Assembly (NCBI GenBank): GCA_003670425.1
Contig: QWRL01000046.1
Location: 1-13,324 of the forward strand
DNA: 13,324 nt
Reading direction: 5' to 3'
From: Chloroflexota bacterium
Lineage (GTDB): Bacteria; Chloroflexota; Anaerolineae; Anaerolineales; UBA11657
Part shown: piece by piece, positions 6,752-13,324 of the stretch
Position numbering within the stretch: position 1 is the stretch's first letter
How the letters are laid out: every line of letters begins with the position of its first letter
Position numbers and translations under genes: made by a program
Notes under the pieces: model-generated
Told to the model about the DNA's origin: nothing
The model's database searches: none
The model's input: only the letters and a program-made list of their open reading frames with translations

Positions 6752-7114
6752 TCAGCCCATCACGCGCTGCGCCAATGTGATGCAAAGCAGCGTGGTGTAC
6801 TTCACATCGCTGCCCAGCTCCCAGTTGTACTTGGACTTGAAGTTCGCAGCCACTTGCGGCGGCACAAACACGGGCGCGGCTTTGCCGGCCAGCACCAGCG
6901 CGCGGTCGCCGTCTTCCAGTGCCAGAGTTACGCGCGGGTCGCGCGCCAGGTTGCGCGCCTTCACGCTCTGCGGCTCTACGCAGATGTAGACCGCCGCCTC
7001 CCAGTACACAAACCAAACCGGAACCAGATGCGGGCGGCCGTCTGCGCACGTGGTGGCCAGCCAGATGTTGCGCTCGCGCTCAAGGCGCTTCAAAAGCGCC
7101 GCGTCAAATTGCAT
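6752..7114 (-). CDS. Pyridoxamine 5'-phosphate oxidase-like (split beta-barrel flavin/F420 family) protein
   Basis: This 120-residue protein has the features of small PNPOx-family split-barrel proteins: WLATTCADGRPHLVPVWFVYW (about 18-38), the SVKARNLARDPRVTLALED run (50-68) that normally binds the flavin or F420 phosphate, and VLAGKAAPV. Members bind FMN, FAD, F420 or haem-like cofactors and reduce small molecules; the sequence alone does not tell which cofactor or substrate. It follows the beta-CASP RNase stop with a 12-base gap. ATG 7114 has GGAG starting 7 bases upstream and is preferred over the in-frame GTG at 7123, which would leave only 3 bases between genes. It is the last protein gene before tRNA-Ser. 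The C-terminal part (NWELGSDVKYTTLLCITLAQRVMG) is typical length for the family. Confidence 0.82.
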   Translation of the reverse strand: MQFDAALLKRLERERNIWLATTCADGRPHLVPVWFVYWEAAVYICVEPQSVKARNLARDPRVTLALEDGDRALVLAGKAAPVFVPPQVAANFKSKYNWELGSDVKYTTLLCITLAQRVMG

Positions 7115-7126
7115 GCGCTCCACGCC

Positions 7127-8530
7127 TCAGGGTATGTGCAGGGTCTCGTGCATTTTTGGAATGTGCACAACCGGGAAGCCGGCGGCCAGCAGTTGCGTGC
7201 GCAATGCTTGCAGCGCTTCCAGCTCGCCGTGCACCAGCGCCACCTGCTTTACGCGCCCGCGCAGCGCGCCCGCCCAGCGCAGCAAGCCCGCCTGGTCGGC
7301 ATGCGCCGACAGGCCGTTGATCACCTGCACCTGTGCGCGCAATGCAAACTCCTCGCCGAAGATGCGCACGCGCGGCTGCTTTTCCACCAGCCGCCGCCCC
7401 AATGTGTGCTGCGCCTGCCACGACACAATCAGGATGATGTTGCGCGGGTCGCCGATGTTGTTGCGCAGGTGATGCAGGATGCGGCCGGCCTCGCACATGC
7501 CGGAGGCACTGATGACAATGTACGGGCCGCTGCGCTCATTCAGCGCGCGCGACTCGTCGGCCGAGGCCACATAGGTAAGCTCTTTGAAGCGCAGCGCGCC
7601 CTGCGGATGCGTGCCAATGAAGGCCAGCGTCTCTTCATCAAAGATGGCGCTGTGGTCGCCAAACACTTTGGAGACGCCGCTGGCCAGCGGGCTGTCCACA
7701 AACACCGGGATGCGCGGCACGCGCCCGGCTTCCATCAGGCGGTGCAGCCAGTACGTCAGCTCTTGCGCGCGGCCAACGGCAAAGGATGGAATGATGAGCC
7801 GGCCGCCGCTTTCACACACGCTGCGCACTACGCCAGCCAGCGCCTCCACGGCATCTGCCGGCGTGGCATGCTGGCGGTTGCCGTACGTGCCCTCCATGAT
7901 CAGCAGGTCCAGCTCGGTATCCAGCTCCACCGGGTCGCGCAGGATGGGCATGTCGTTGCGGCCCAGGTCCCCGCTGAAGCCAATGGTGCGCAAGCCGGCA
8001 ACCGTGTCCAGCTCGCACACCATCGATGCGGACCCGAGGATGTGGCCGGCATCCTGGTAGGTGGCTGCCACATGCGGCAGCACCGAAAATTTTTCGTTGT
8101 AGGCATGGCTCTGCAGGCTGCCCAGCACCGCCTCCGCATGCTCGGGCAGGTACAGCGGTTCCACCGGCGGCTCGTGGTGGCGGCGGCGGATCTTGTTTAC
8201 AAATTCGGTGTCGGAGACTTGGATCTTGGCGGAGTCGCGCAGCATGAGCGCGGCGAGGTCTTTTGTGGCGGACGTGCAGTGCACTTTGCCGGCAAAGCCC
8301 AGGCGCTGCAGTGTGGGCAGGTTTGCGGCGTGGTCGCTGTGCGCATGCGAGAGCAGCACGGCCTGCACCTGCTGCGCATTGTATGGCGGCTGGCGGTTGC
8401 GCTCGTAGCTCTCCGCGCGCCGCCCCTGAAACAGGCCGCAGTCCAGCAGCAGCTGCGTGCCATCCATGTCTATCAGGTGCTGCGAGCCGGTGACGGTTTC
8501 AGCCGCACCGTGAAAGGTTACTTGCACCAT
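7127..8530 (-). CDS. Metallo-beta-lactamase fold / beta-CASP ribonuclease (CPSF73-like)
   Basis: This 467-residue enzyme has the full metal site of the MBL fold: D30 in LLLDCG, HAHSDH at 62-67, H163 in DAGHILGS, and D188 in SGDLGR. It also has the beta-CASP motifs: motif A E213 in MEGTYG, motif B in SASGMCEAGRILHH (341-354), and motif C H410 in GLSAHAD, followed by a short RMMBL end. The set matches bacterial and archaeal homologues of the 3'-end endonuclease CPSF73, such as Thermus TTHA0252, which cut RNA using two zinc ions. It is shorter than RNase J and lacks its C-terminal domain. I chose ATG 8530 because the barrel begins there (MVQVTFHGAAETVTGS); the frame is open up to 8587 only inside the RNase D gene. 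It starts 4 bases after the RNase D stop, so the two are co-transcribed and probably act on related RNA. Confidence 0.93.
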   Translation of the reverse strand: MVQVTFHGAAETVTGSQHLIDMDGTQLLLDCGLFQGRRAESYERNRQPPYNAQQVQAVLLSHAHSDHAANLPTLQRLGFAGKVHCTSATKDLAALMLRDSAKIQVSDTEFVNKIRRRHHEPPVEPLYLPEHAEAVLGSLQSHAYNEKFSVLPHVAATYQDAGHILGSASMVCELDTVAGLRTIGFSGDLGRNDMPILRDPVELDTELDLLIMEGTYGNRQHATPADAVEALAGVVRSVCESGGRLIIPSFAVGRAQELTYWLHRLMEAGRVPRIPVFVDSPLASGVSKVFGDHSAIFDEETLAFIGTHPQGALRFKELTYVASADESRALNERSGPYIVISASGMCEAGRILHHLRNNIGDPRNIILIVSWQAQHTLGRRLVEKQPRVRIFGEEFALRAQVQVINGLSAHADQAGLLRWAGALRGRVKQVALVHGELEALQALRTQLLAAGFPVVHIPKMHETLHIP

Positions 8531-8534
8531 GGCT

Positions 8535-9698
8535 TTACTGCGGCGTGGCGTTGGCGCGCTGCACCACGCCCAGCAGCTCGCTGGCATACGCGGCGCGGCG
8601 CCACGGCCCCATCTCCGTCACGGCTTCCAGGTCCGCCTCGGCGTTTGGGTTGCTGATGGCAATTTCCCACAGCGCCTCGCGCGCCACAATCACATCCGAC
8701 TCGACGCCGCGCGTTTTGGCGCGCGCCTTGCGCCAGTTGTGCAGCGCATCGTAGCGCACCAGCACGCGCGGATCGGTGCGCGCCGGCACGGGCAGCACGG
8801 GCGGCTTGGCGGTGCGGCCGCGCTCGATGGCCTCCAGCAGCGCGCGCCCGTGCTGCGTTTGCTGCGAGCCGGCCAGGCCAACGCTGCGCAGCTGGCCCGG
8901 ATTGCGCGGCGCCTGCTGCGCCAGCGCCAGCAGCACCTGGTCGCTCATGATTTTAAAAGGCGGCTGGTCTGCCTTGCGCGCCGCATCTTCGCGGTAGGTG
9001 TGCACGGCCTGCAGGATGGCCGCCGCGCGCGGCGCGAGCAAGCGCGCACCGGTCACCTGCCAAAAGCTGCCGCGCGCTGCGCCGTTTTGCGGCGCGCGCG
9101 CCGCAGCGCGCGCCGTGCTGCGCAGCAGGCGCTCAAACTCTTCACTGGCCTCGGGCAGCAGCGCGTGGCGCTGCAGCTCGGCTTGCAGGTCCGCACTGAG
9201 CTGCAGCAGGAAGTGCGTATCCAGCTGCGCGTAAGCCAGCTGCTCCGCGGGCAGCGGGCGCACGCGCCAGTCCGCGCGCTGGAAGCGCTTGTTTACCGGA
9301 ATGTTGTGGCGCTTGGTTAGCAGCGCCGCCAGGCCCAGCTCCGGCCAGCCCAGCGAGCGCGCCGCCAGCATTGTGTCAAACACATTGCACACGCTCCAGC
9401 CAAAGTCGCGCTGCAGGCAGATCAGGTCATACTCGGCGGCGTGAAAAACTTTTTGCACGCGCGCGTCGGCAAACACTGCGCCCAGCTCGTCCAGCTGCGG
9501 CAGCGCCAGCGGATCCAGAATAAAGTCTTGCGCGGGGGTGGAGAACTGCAGCAGGCACACGCGCTCCTGGTAGGCGTGCAGCGAGTTGGACTCCGTATCC
9601 ACGGCAATGGCGGGCTGCGCGCGCAGCGCCTGCAGCAGGCGCTGCAGGCCGGCGGCATCCGTGATCACTTGCGGGGCGGGCAGCTGCGCCGGTTGCAT
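8535..9698 (-). CDS. rnd: Ribonuclease D (DEDDy 3'-5' exoribonuclease with HRDC domains)
   Basis: This 387-residue protein has a DEDDy exonuclease domain (about 1-195): D34 and E36 in VDTESNS, D91 in HAAEYD, and Y156/D160 in YAQLD. Two HRDC-type domains follow, about 222-300 (YREDAARKADQPPFKIMSDQ and onward) and about 318-385 (LHNWRKARAKTRGVESDVIVA). Size and order match E. coli RNase D, which trims tRNA and other stable RNA 3' ends. All catalytic residues are present. ATG 9698 begins the protein and is preceded on the minus strand by TTGACA, 16 bases, GATAAT and 6 bases. That places the transcription start at or next to the ATG, without a ribosome binding site. It leads an operon with the beta-CASP RNase, the PNPOx-like gene and possibly tRNA-Ser. 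Confidence 0.92.
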   Translation of the reverse strand: MQPAQLPAPQVITDAAGLQRLLQALRAQPAIAVDTESNSLHAYQERVCLLQFSTPAQDFILDPLALPQLDELGAVFADARVQKVFHAAEYDLICLQRDFGWSVCNVFDTMLAARSLGWPELGLAALLTKRHNIPVNKRFQRADWRVRPLPAEQLAYAQLDTHFLLQLSADLQAELQRHALLPEASEEFERLLRSTARAAARAPQNGAARGSFWQVTGARLLAPRAAAILQAVHTYREDAARKADQPPFKIMSDQVLLALAQQAPRNPGQLRSVGLAGSQQTQHGRALLEAIERGRTAKPPVLPVPARTDPRVLVRYDALHNWRKARAKTRGVESDVIVAREALWEIAISNPNAEADLEAVTEMGPWRRAAYASELLGVVQRANATPQ

Positions 9699-9704
9699 GC
9701 TTGT

Positions 9705-9732
9705 ATTATCGGTTGCTTCGCACGCCTGTCAA
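9705..9732 (-). promoter_or_regulatory. Leaderless promoter of the RNase D operon
   Basis: On the minus strand TTGACA (9727-9732) is a perfect -35 box, with a 16-base spacer and GATAAT (9705-9710) as -10 box. The -10 box ends 6 bases before ATG 9698, so RNA should begin at or within a base or two of the start codon. Confidence 0.75.
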
Positions 9733-9755
9733 ACACCGCGGCGCAGCTGCGCCGT

Positions 9756-9761
9756 TATAAT
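9756..9761 (+). promoter_or_regulatory. Leaderless -10 box of the sulfurtransferase gene
   Basis: A perfect TATAAT ends 8 bases before ATG 9770, and no ribosome binding site is present. The -35 region for this direction is poor. The box lies 46 bases from the RNase D -10 box, on the opposite strand. Confidence 0.65.
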
Positions 9762-9769
9762 CAACGCGC

Positions 9770-10624
9770 ATGCAATTTCAAACTTTAATCAGCAGCGCGC
9801 AGCTGGCAGCGCACCTGCAGCAGCCGGACTGGGTGGTGGTGGATTGCCGCTTTGCGCTGGCAGAGCCAGAGCTGGGCGCGCAGCAATACCAGCGCGGCCA
9901 CATTGCCGGCGCGCATTATGCGCACCTGAACCATGACCTCTCCGGCCCGGTGCGCCCCGGCCAAAGCGGGCGCCATCCGCTGCCGGCAGTGGGCGCGATT
10001 GAGCGCACGCTGGGCAGCTGGGGCATAACAACGGGCGTGCAAGTGGTGGCCTACGATGACAGCGGCGGCACAATGGCCGCGCGTTTGTGGCTGCTGCTGC
10101 GCTGGCTGGGCCACACGGCAGCTGCCGTGCTGGATGGCGGGCTGCCCGCCTGGCAGGCAGCCGGCCACACGCTGAGCAGCGCACCCGCCGCACAAACAGC
10201 GCGCGTGTTCAGCGCCGCTCTCAACAACACACTGCTGGCCAGCGCCACAGATGTGGCGGCGGCGCGCACCGATGCGCAGCGCGCGCTGCTGGATGTGCGC
10301 AGCGCTGTGCGCTTCCGCGGCGAACAGGAAGCGCTGGACCCGGTGGCCGGCCACATTCCCGGCGCGCGCAATGCGCCGCACACAGACTGCCTGCAGCCCG
10401 ACGGCAGCTTCCGGCCGGCGGCCGAACTGCACGCGCACTTTGATGCGCTGCTGCACGGCACGCACGCCGGCGATTGCATTTTGTATTGCGGCTCCGGCGT
10501 GACGGCGGCGCACACGGCGCTGGCGCTGCAGCATGCCGGCCACCAAGTGCCGCGCGTATACGCCGGCTCCTGGAGCGAATGGATTACCGACGCAGCGCGC
10601 CCCGTGGCAACCGGCAACAACTGA
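9770..10624 (+). CDS. sseA: 3-mercaptopyruvate/thiosulfate sulfurtransferase
   Basis: This 284-residue protein has two rhodanese domains. The inactive first one (about 1-135) has WVVVDCRF, YQRGHIAGAHY and AYDDSGGTMAARLWLLLRWLGH. The active second one (about 160-280) has LLDVRSAVRFRGE, GHIPGARNAPH and the active-site loop CGSGVTA at 240-246 with C240 as the sulfur carrier. CGSGVTA is the loop of the SseA/3-mercaptopyruvate type; thiosulfate sulfurtransferases have a basic residue after the Cys. The enzyme moves sulfur from mercaptopyruvate to cyanide or another acceptor in the cytoplasm. The length equals E. coli SseA (281). ATG 9770 is preceded by TATAAT with an 8-base gap. A pentapeptide-repeat gene follows after 9 bases, likely in one transcript. 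The symbol rests on the active-site loop; TST activity is not excluded. Confidence 0.9.
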   Translation: MQFQTLISSAQLAAHLQQPDWVVVDCRFALAEPELGAQQYQRGHIAGAHYAHLNHDLSGPVRPGQSGRHPLPAVGAIERTLGSWGITTGVQVVAYDDSGGTMAARLWLLLRWLGHTAAAVLDGGLPAWQAAGHTLSSAPAAQTARVFSAALNNTLLASATDVAAARTDAQRALLDVRSAVRFRGEQEALDPVAGHIPGARNAPHTDCLQPDGSFRPAAELHAHFDALLHGTHAGDCILYCGSGVTAAHTALALQHAGHQVPRVYAGSWSEWITDAARPVATGNN

Positions 10625-10633
10625 GCAGCCCGC

Positions 10634-11401
10634 ATGACAGAACTGAGCCGCTACCAAATTCTGGACCTGCTGAACCGGCCCAAGCCGCTGTGGCTGGTGA
10701 ACATTGACCTGGGCGATGCAAACCTGAGCGGCGTGGACCTGAACGGCGCCAACCTGCACATGGCCAACCTGAACGGCTGCGACCTTTCGCGCTGCGATTT
10801 GCGCAACGCCAGCCTGCGCTTTGCCAGCCTGACGGGCGCTGCGCTTGGCCGCGGCCAGCTGCAAAGCGCGGACCTGGCCGGCGCCAACTTTTCCAGCGCT
10901 GACTTGACGGGCGCCAACCTAAAGTGGTGCCGCATGCAAACCGCGTCGCTGCGCGGCGCAAACCTAACCAGTGCCGACCTGTCCGAAACCGACCTGACCG
11001 AGACCAACCTGGAGGGCGCCAACTTGCGCGGCGCCAACCTGACGCAGGCCACCATGCAGCTAACATTGCTGCGCGGCGCGCTGCTGGATGATGAAACGCG
11101 CATTGACGCGCGCTGGCGGCTGGTGATCCAGGTGCTTAACAACGGCGCCAGCGGCGTGAACCTGGTGCGCGCAAACTTTAACCAGGCGGCCATGGCCAAC
11201 GCTGACCTGCGCGGCGCGGACCTGAGCCACGCCACAATGCTGGGTGCAGATCTCTCCGGCGCCAATTTGAAGAGCGCCAACCTTTCCAATGCAGACCTGC
11301 GCCACGCCAACCTGCACGGCGCAGATGTGACCGCGCGCCAGCTGGCGGATGCCAAGTCCATTGCCGGCGCCACGCTGCCGGACGGGACCAAGCCGGGGTA
11401 G
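10634..11401 (+). CDS. Pentapeptide-repeat protein
   Basis: This 255-residue protein is mostly pentapeptide repeats of the A(D/N)LXX form: a first run at about 24-150 (roughly 25 repeats) and a second at about 172-233 (roughly 12). Such repeats wind into a four-sided right-handed beta helix. The two runs are separated by LDDETRIDARWRLVIQVLNN (151-170), a non-repeat helix seen at the same place in many cyanobacterial and Chloroflexota relatives. The C-terminus LADAKSIAGATLPDGTKPG is the common capping motif of that group. No enzyme domain is fused, and the function of such free proteins is generally unknown. MfpA/Qnr-type gyrase protection is one known role, but nothing here points to it. It lies 9 bases after sseA, with no clear ribosome binding site (only GAG at 10623-10625), so translation may be coupled. 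Confidence 0.92.
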   Translation: MTELSRYQILDLLNRPKPLWLVNIDLGDANLSGVDLNGANLHMANLNGCDLSRCDLRNASLRFASLTGAALGRGQLQSADLAGANFSSADLTGANLKWCRMQTASLRGANLTSADLSETDLTETNLEGANLRGANLTQATMQLTLLRGALLDDETRIDARWRLVIQVLNNGASGVNLVRANFNQAAMANADLRGADLSHATMLGADLSGANLKSANLSNADLRHANLHGADVTARQLADAKSIAGATLPDGTKPG

Positions 11402-11499
11402 CGGCTAGTTAGATACCGACCGCTAACAGAGCAGCCCCACTGCCGCCACCGCTGCGCATAAACGCGGAGCCTCCGGATTGCAAAACGCTAAGAACGCAA

Positions 11500-11520
11500 A
11501 AAGATTATGCGGCGATCTTT
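11500..11520 (-). terminator. Weak candidate terminator of the DUF4258 operon
   Basis: AAAGAT at 11500-11505 pairs with ATCTTT at 11515-11520 around a 9-base loop. On the minus strand the stem runs into a T-rich end (ATCTTTTT). It lies 23 bases after the stop of the small antitoxin-like gene. The stem is A/T-rich and weak, so this is tentative. A six-T run also occurs closer to the stop (11535-11540), without a clear stem. Confidence 0.3.
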
Positions 11521-11543
11521 AACATACACAACATAAAAAACCG

Positions 11544-11759
11544 TCACACAGCCAGCGGCGAGAGCGCGTAAATGCGGGCAAGTGCTTGGGCGGCTTTGAA
11601 ATCCCTGCGCTGCAGCGCTTCGCGCACAAGATCCAGTTTTGTTGCATCTTCCAATGAAAGGTAGGGCGACCACTCATCATCTGTATAAGCCAAATCGAGG
11701 AGTACCTCAGCTGCGTAATCGCCGACATGAATTAGTTTGCTAACCTGGCGCTTAGTCAT
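11544..11759 (-). CDS. Small antitoxin-like protein paired with DUF4258 protein
   Basis: This 71-residue, mostly helical, acidic-and-basic mixed protein has a pattern I recognise from small unnamed proteins next to DUF4258 or RelE-like toxins: an N-terminal KRQVSKLIHVGDYAAEVLLDL strand-like part, then WSPYLSLEDATKLDLVREAL and RDFKAAQALARIYALSP. It overlaps the upstream DUF4258 gene by ATGA (11756-11759) and has AGGAG six bases before its ATG, so translation is coupled. By position and size it is the likely antitoxin, but I see no DNA-binding motif with certainty and no zinc-finger Cys residues, so it is not an MqsA/YgiT-type partner. The role is inferred from context only. Confidence 0.7.
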   Translation of the reverse strand: MTKRQVSKLIHVGDYAAEVLLDLAYTDDEWSPYLSLEDATKLDLVREALQRRDFKAAQALARIYALSPLAV

Positions 11760-12079
11760 TTCAATCTCCTGGTAAAGCCATCTGCCCAGCGGGCCGGGTC
11801 CGGGCGGTAAGCCGTCACTAATATCGCCGGCGCTTGCGTGCCCTTCGCAAGGCCCCACACTACATGCACTGGATTTCCGAGTTGGTCTTTCTGCAGCACC
11901 AGTGTACAGGCACCTTTATGGTAATCCGGATAGTCATCAACCACCACTCCGGCAGCAATCCCAGCGAGAATTTCCCGTGCTAACAGATTGTCATTAATAA
12001 GTTCATCGTAGCCGTGCATGGATAGTTGCACCTGTCGCGCCGCAACCAACTCGCAAATTATTGCGAACGTTTCGCTCAC
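11756..12079 (-). CDS. DUF4258 protein, candidate RelE-fold toxin
   Basis: From the GTG at 12079 this gives 107 residues that cover the DUF4258 domain. A helix with LSMHGYDEL comes first (H22 at the position of the conserved His), then INDNLLAREILAGI, VVVDDYPDYHKGACTLVLQ, GNPVHVVWGL and the closing AILVTAYRPDPARW motif. DUF4258 proteins have a RelE/ParE-like fold and are predicted RNases in toxin-antitoxin pairs. I prefer GTG 12079 because TACAAT ends 8 bases upstream, as in the other leaderless genes of this window. ATG 12127 in the same frame would add 16 residues, mostly basic and non-conserved, and has no promoter-like sequence close by. The next gene overlaps by 4 bases. Toxin activity is inference; catalytic residues of this family are poorly defined. 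Confidence 0.8.
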   Translation of the reverse strand: MSETFAIICELVAARQVQLSMHGYDELINDNLLAREILAGIAAGVVVDDYPDYHKGACTLVLQKDQLGNPVHVVWGLAKGTQAPAILVTAYRPDPARWADGFTRRLK

Positions 12080-12087
12080 TGCAATCC

Positions 12088-12093
12088 ATTGTA
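12088..12093 (-). promoter_or_regulatory. Candidate leaderless -10 box of the DUF4258 pair
   Basis: TACAAT on the minus strand ends 8 bases before GTG 12079. A weak TTTGGT lies 16 bases further upstream. It supports the GTG start but the -35 box is poor. Confidence 0.45.
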
Positions 12094-12163
12094 CTCGAGC
12101 AATTAAGCCACCAAACCGCACCCGCATGCGTTGATTGCGGGCGCGTGTGCTGTGCGCTAATGC

Positions 12164-12187
12164 GCTGCGCCGCACGCTGCGCCGCAC
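12164..12187. repeat. 12-bp perfect tandem duplication
   Basis: GCTGCGCCGCAC occurs twice in direct succession (12164-12175 and 12176-12187) in the gap between the DUF4258 pair and the exonuclease gene. Probably slippage in GC-rich DNA. Confidence 0.6.
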
Positions 12188-12308
12188 GGCTTGCACTGGC
12201 AGCAAGCCCGCACTGCGGCGGGTGTTATCCTGTGCGCGTAGGCTGGCACTGGCGCGGCGCACAATGTGTGCGCCCCGCCCGCCCGCCGCACCACCCGGAG
12301 CGCCCGCT

Positions 12309-13217
12309 ATGACCCATCAAACATCTGCCGCGCACGAAGCCATGGCCGCCGAGCTCGTGGCCAGCGGCAACTACCGCGTGCTGCGCCGCTTTCAGCCGCT
12401 GCAGCATTACGGCGCGCCGGATGCCAGCGCCATCTCGCGCGGCGTGCTGATTGATGTGGAGACCACCGGCCTGGACCGCCAGCATGACGCCGTGATTGAG
12501 CTGGCCGTGCTGCCCTTTGAATACGCGCGCGCCAGCGGCCGCGTGGGGCGCGTGCATGAATGCCTCGTCTACCGCGAGGATCCCGGCCGCCCCATCCCGC
12601 CGGAAGTGGTGCGCCTGACGGGCATCACCGATGCGCAAGTGGCCGGCCAGAAGATTGACGACGCGGCCGTGCTGCACGCGCTGCAAAGCGTGGACCTGGT
12701 GATTGCGCACAACGCCGCCTTTGACCGCGTGTTCCTGGAGCGGCGCCTGCCGCGCTTTGCAGACCTGCCGTGGGCGTGCTCCGTCAACGATGTGCCGTGG
12801 AAGGCGCTGGGGTATGCCTCGGCCAGTTTGGAGTTCCTGATGTTTCAGATGTGCAATGTGTTTTATCAGCCGCATGCTGCGGAAAGCGACTGCCGCGCGG
12901 TGCTGCACCTGCTGTGCCAGGAGCCGGCTGCCGGCCCCGGCCTCTTTGCGCAACTGCTGCATGCTGCTGCGCGCGCCACCGTGCGCGTGGCCGCCACAGA
13001 CGCAGCCTCTGCCACCAAACAGCTGCTGCAGGCGCGCGGCTACCGATGGCCCCATAGCCAGGTCGGGCCCACCAAAGCCTGGACGCGCGAGCTGCCCGAA
13101 GACGCCGTGGCCGATGAATGCGAATGGCTGCGCATCACAATCTATGGCGGCGCCAGCGGCCGCTGGACCTTGGAGGCGGTGGACGCCACCACGCGCTACA
13201 CCGACCGGCAGCGCTAG
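12309..13217 (+). CDS. DnaQ-like DEDDh 3'-5' exonuclease
   Basis: This 302-residue protein has an exonuclease domain at about 45-205 with all five catalytic residues: D49 and E51 in IDVETTGLD, D139 in HNAAFDR, H189 and D194 in HAAESDCRA. The linker RPIPPEVVRLTGITD is typical of the epsilon-subunit family. An N-terminal extension of about 44 residues precedes it. A C-terminal part of about 95 residues follows, with the WLRITIYGGASGRWTLEAVDA segment, which I do not recognise. The domain digests DNA or RNA from the 3' end. There is no polymerase, GIY-YIG or BRCT domain, so it is a free exonuclease and probably not the replicative proofreader. ATG 12309 has GGAG 8 bases upstream; the frame is open back to 12135 but that part is not protein-like. 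Confidence 0.88.
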   Translation: MTHQTSAAHEAMAAELVASGNYRVLRRFQPLQHYGAPDASAISRGVLIDVETTGLDRQHDAVIELAVLPFEYARASGRVGRVHECLVYREDPGRPIPPEVVRLTGITDAQVAGQKIDDAAVLHALQSVDLVIAHNAAFDRVFLERRLPRFADLPWACSVNDVPWKALGYASASLEFLMFQMCNVFYQPHAAESDCRAVLHLLCQEPAAGPGLFAQLLHAAARATVRVAATDAASATKQLLQARGYRWPHSQVGPTKAWTRELPEDAVADECEWLRITIYGGASGRWTLEAVDATTRYTDRQR

Positions 13218-13324
13218 CCCGCACTGCGCACTGGCAAGTTAAATTTTTGGGGGCGGCGCGGCGCGCCGGCTGCGGGAAGGCGCTGCTACTAGAACTGGCG
13301 GGAAGCGGAGACTGCGACGCCCCC

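Noticed and set aside
6854..8656. A 600-codon open frame on the plus strand
   Set aside because: It lies opposite the PNPOx-like and beta-CASP genes, which have full catalytic motifs. The long frame follows from their G/C-rich third positions, and its translation is His/Arg/Gln-rich with no domain.
9785..10864. A 359-codon open frame on the minus strand
   Set aside because: Antisense to sseA and the start of the pentapeptide gene. It has low-complexity Ala/Gln/Arg composition and no recognisable domain.
10651..11391. A 246-codon repeat-like open frame on the minus strand
   Set aside because: It mirrors the pentapeptide repeats on the other strand; the regular look is a product of the repeat DNA.
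12135..12308. Upstream extension of the exonuclease frame
   Set aside because: The translated extension is Arg/Pro/Cys-rich, crosses the 12-bp tandem repeat, and GGAG before ATG 12309 explains the start.
13218..13324. Possible C-terminus of a convergent minus-strand gene ending at TAG 13289-13291
   Set aside because: Only 11 codons are visible before the window edge (ending in ASRQF), too few to support a call. Other minus frames are open as well.

Overview
The window is GC-rich bacterial chromosome with ordinary housekeeping gene order and no phage, transposon or CRISPR signal. Several genes look leaderless: a TATAAT-like hexamer ends only 6-9 bases before the start codon, with no ribosome binding site. 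Together with the gene content (AmiR-type ANTAR regulator, GT87 and GT39-like membrane glycosyltransferases, a CPSF73-like beta-CASP RNase, a DUF4258 gene pair) this fits Chloroflexota or a similar leaderless-rich lineage. That placement is inference; no marker gene here settles it.

Layout. Positions 1-768: the start of an unidentified minus-strand gene, head to head with a pseudo-receiver/ANTAR regulator, the two sharing a palindromic -10 element. 891-1937: a prohibitin-like SPFH membrane protein with its own promoter, ribosome binding site and a clear terminator. 2212-6466: three plus-strand multi-membrane-span glycosyltransferases, one GT39/ArnT-like and two tandem GT87 (DUF2029) paralogues. 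They probably build a surface glycan from polyprenyl-phosphate sugars. 6639-9698: a minus-strand RNA-processing cluster in the order RNase D, beta-CASP RNase, small flavin-type oxidoreductase, tRNA-Ser(CGA), with gaps of 4, 12 and 23 bases. 9770-11401: a 3-mercaptopyruvate-type sulfurtransferase and a pentapeptide-repeat protein, divergent from RNase D. 11544-12079: a two-gene toxin-antitoxin-like operon (DUF4258 and a 71-residue partner) overlapping by ATGA. 12309-13217: a DEDDh 3'-5' exonuclease.

The two junctions between divergent genes (192/217 and 9698/9770) have -10 boxes placed so that transcription would begin at or next to the start codon in both directions. The SPFH gene, the pentapeptide gene, the antitoxin-like gene and PNPOx instead follow usual ribosome-binding-site or coupled-translation logic, so the organism seems to mix both initiation modes.

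No gene-free stretch exceeds 300 bases. The longest, 1938-2211, holds a terminator, two other hairpins and a candidate promoter. 12080-12308 holds a 12-bp tandem duplication and the leaderless promoter of the DUF4258 gene. 769-890 holds the SPFH promoter. 6467-6638 holds two short hairpins downstream of the tRNA. The last 107 bases (13218-13324) contain no supported feature.
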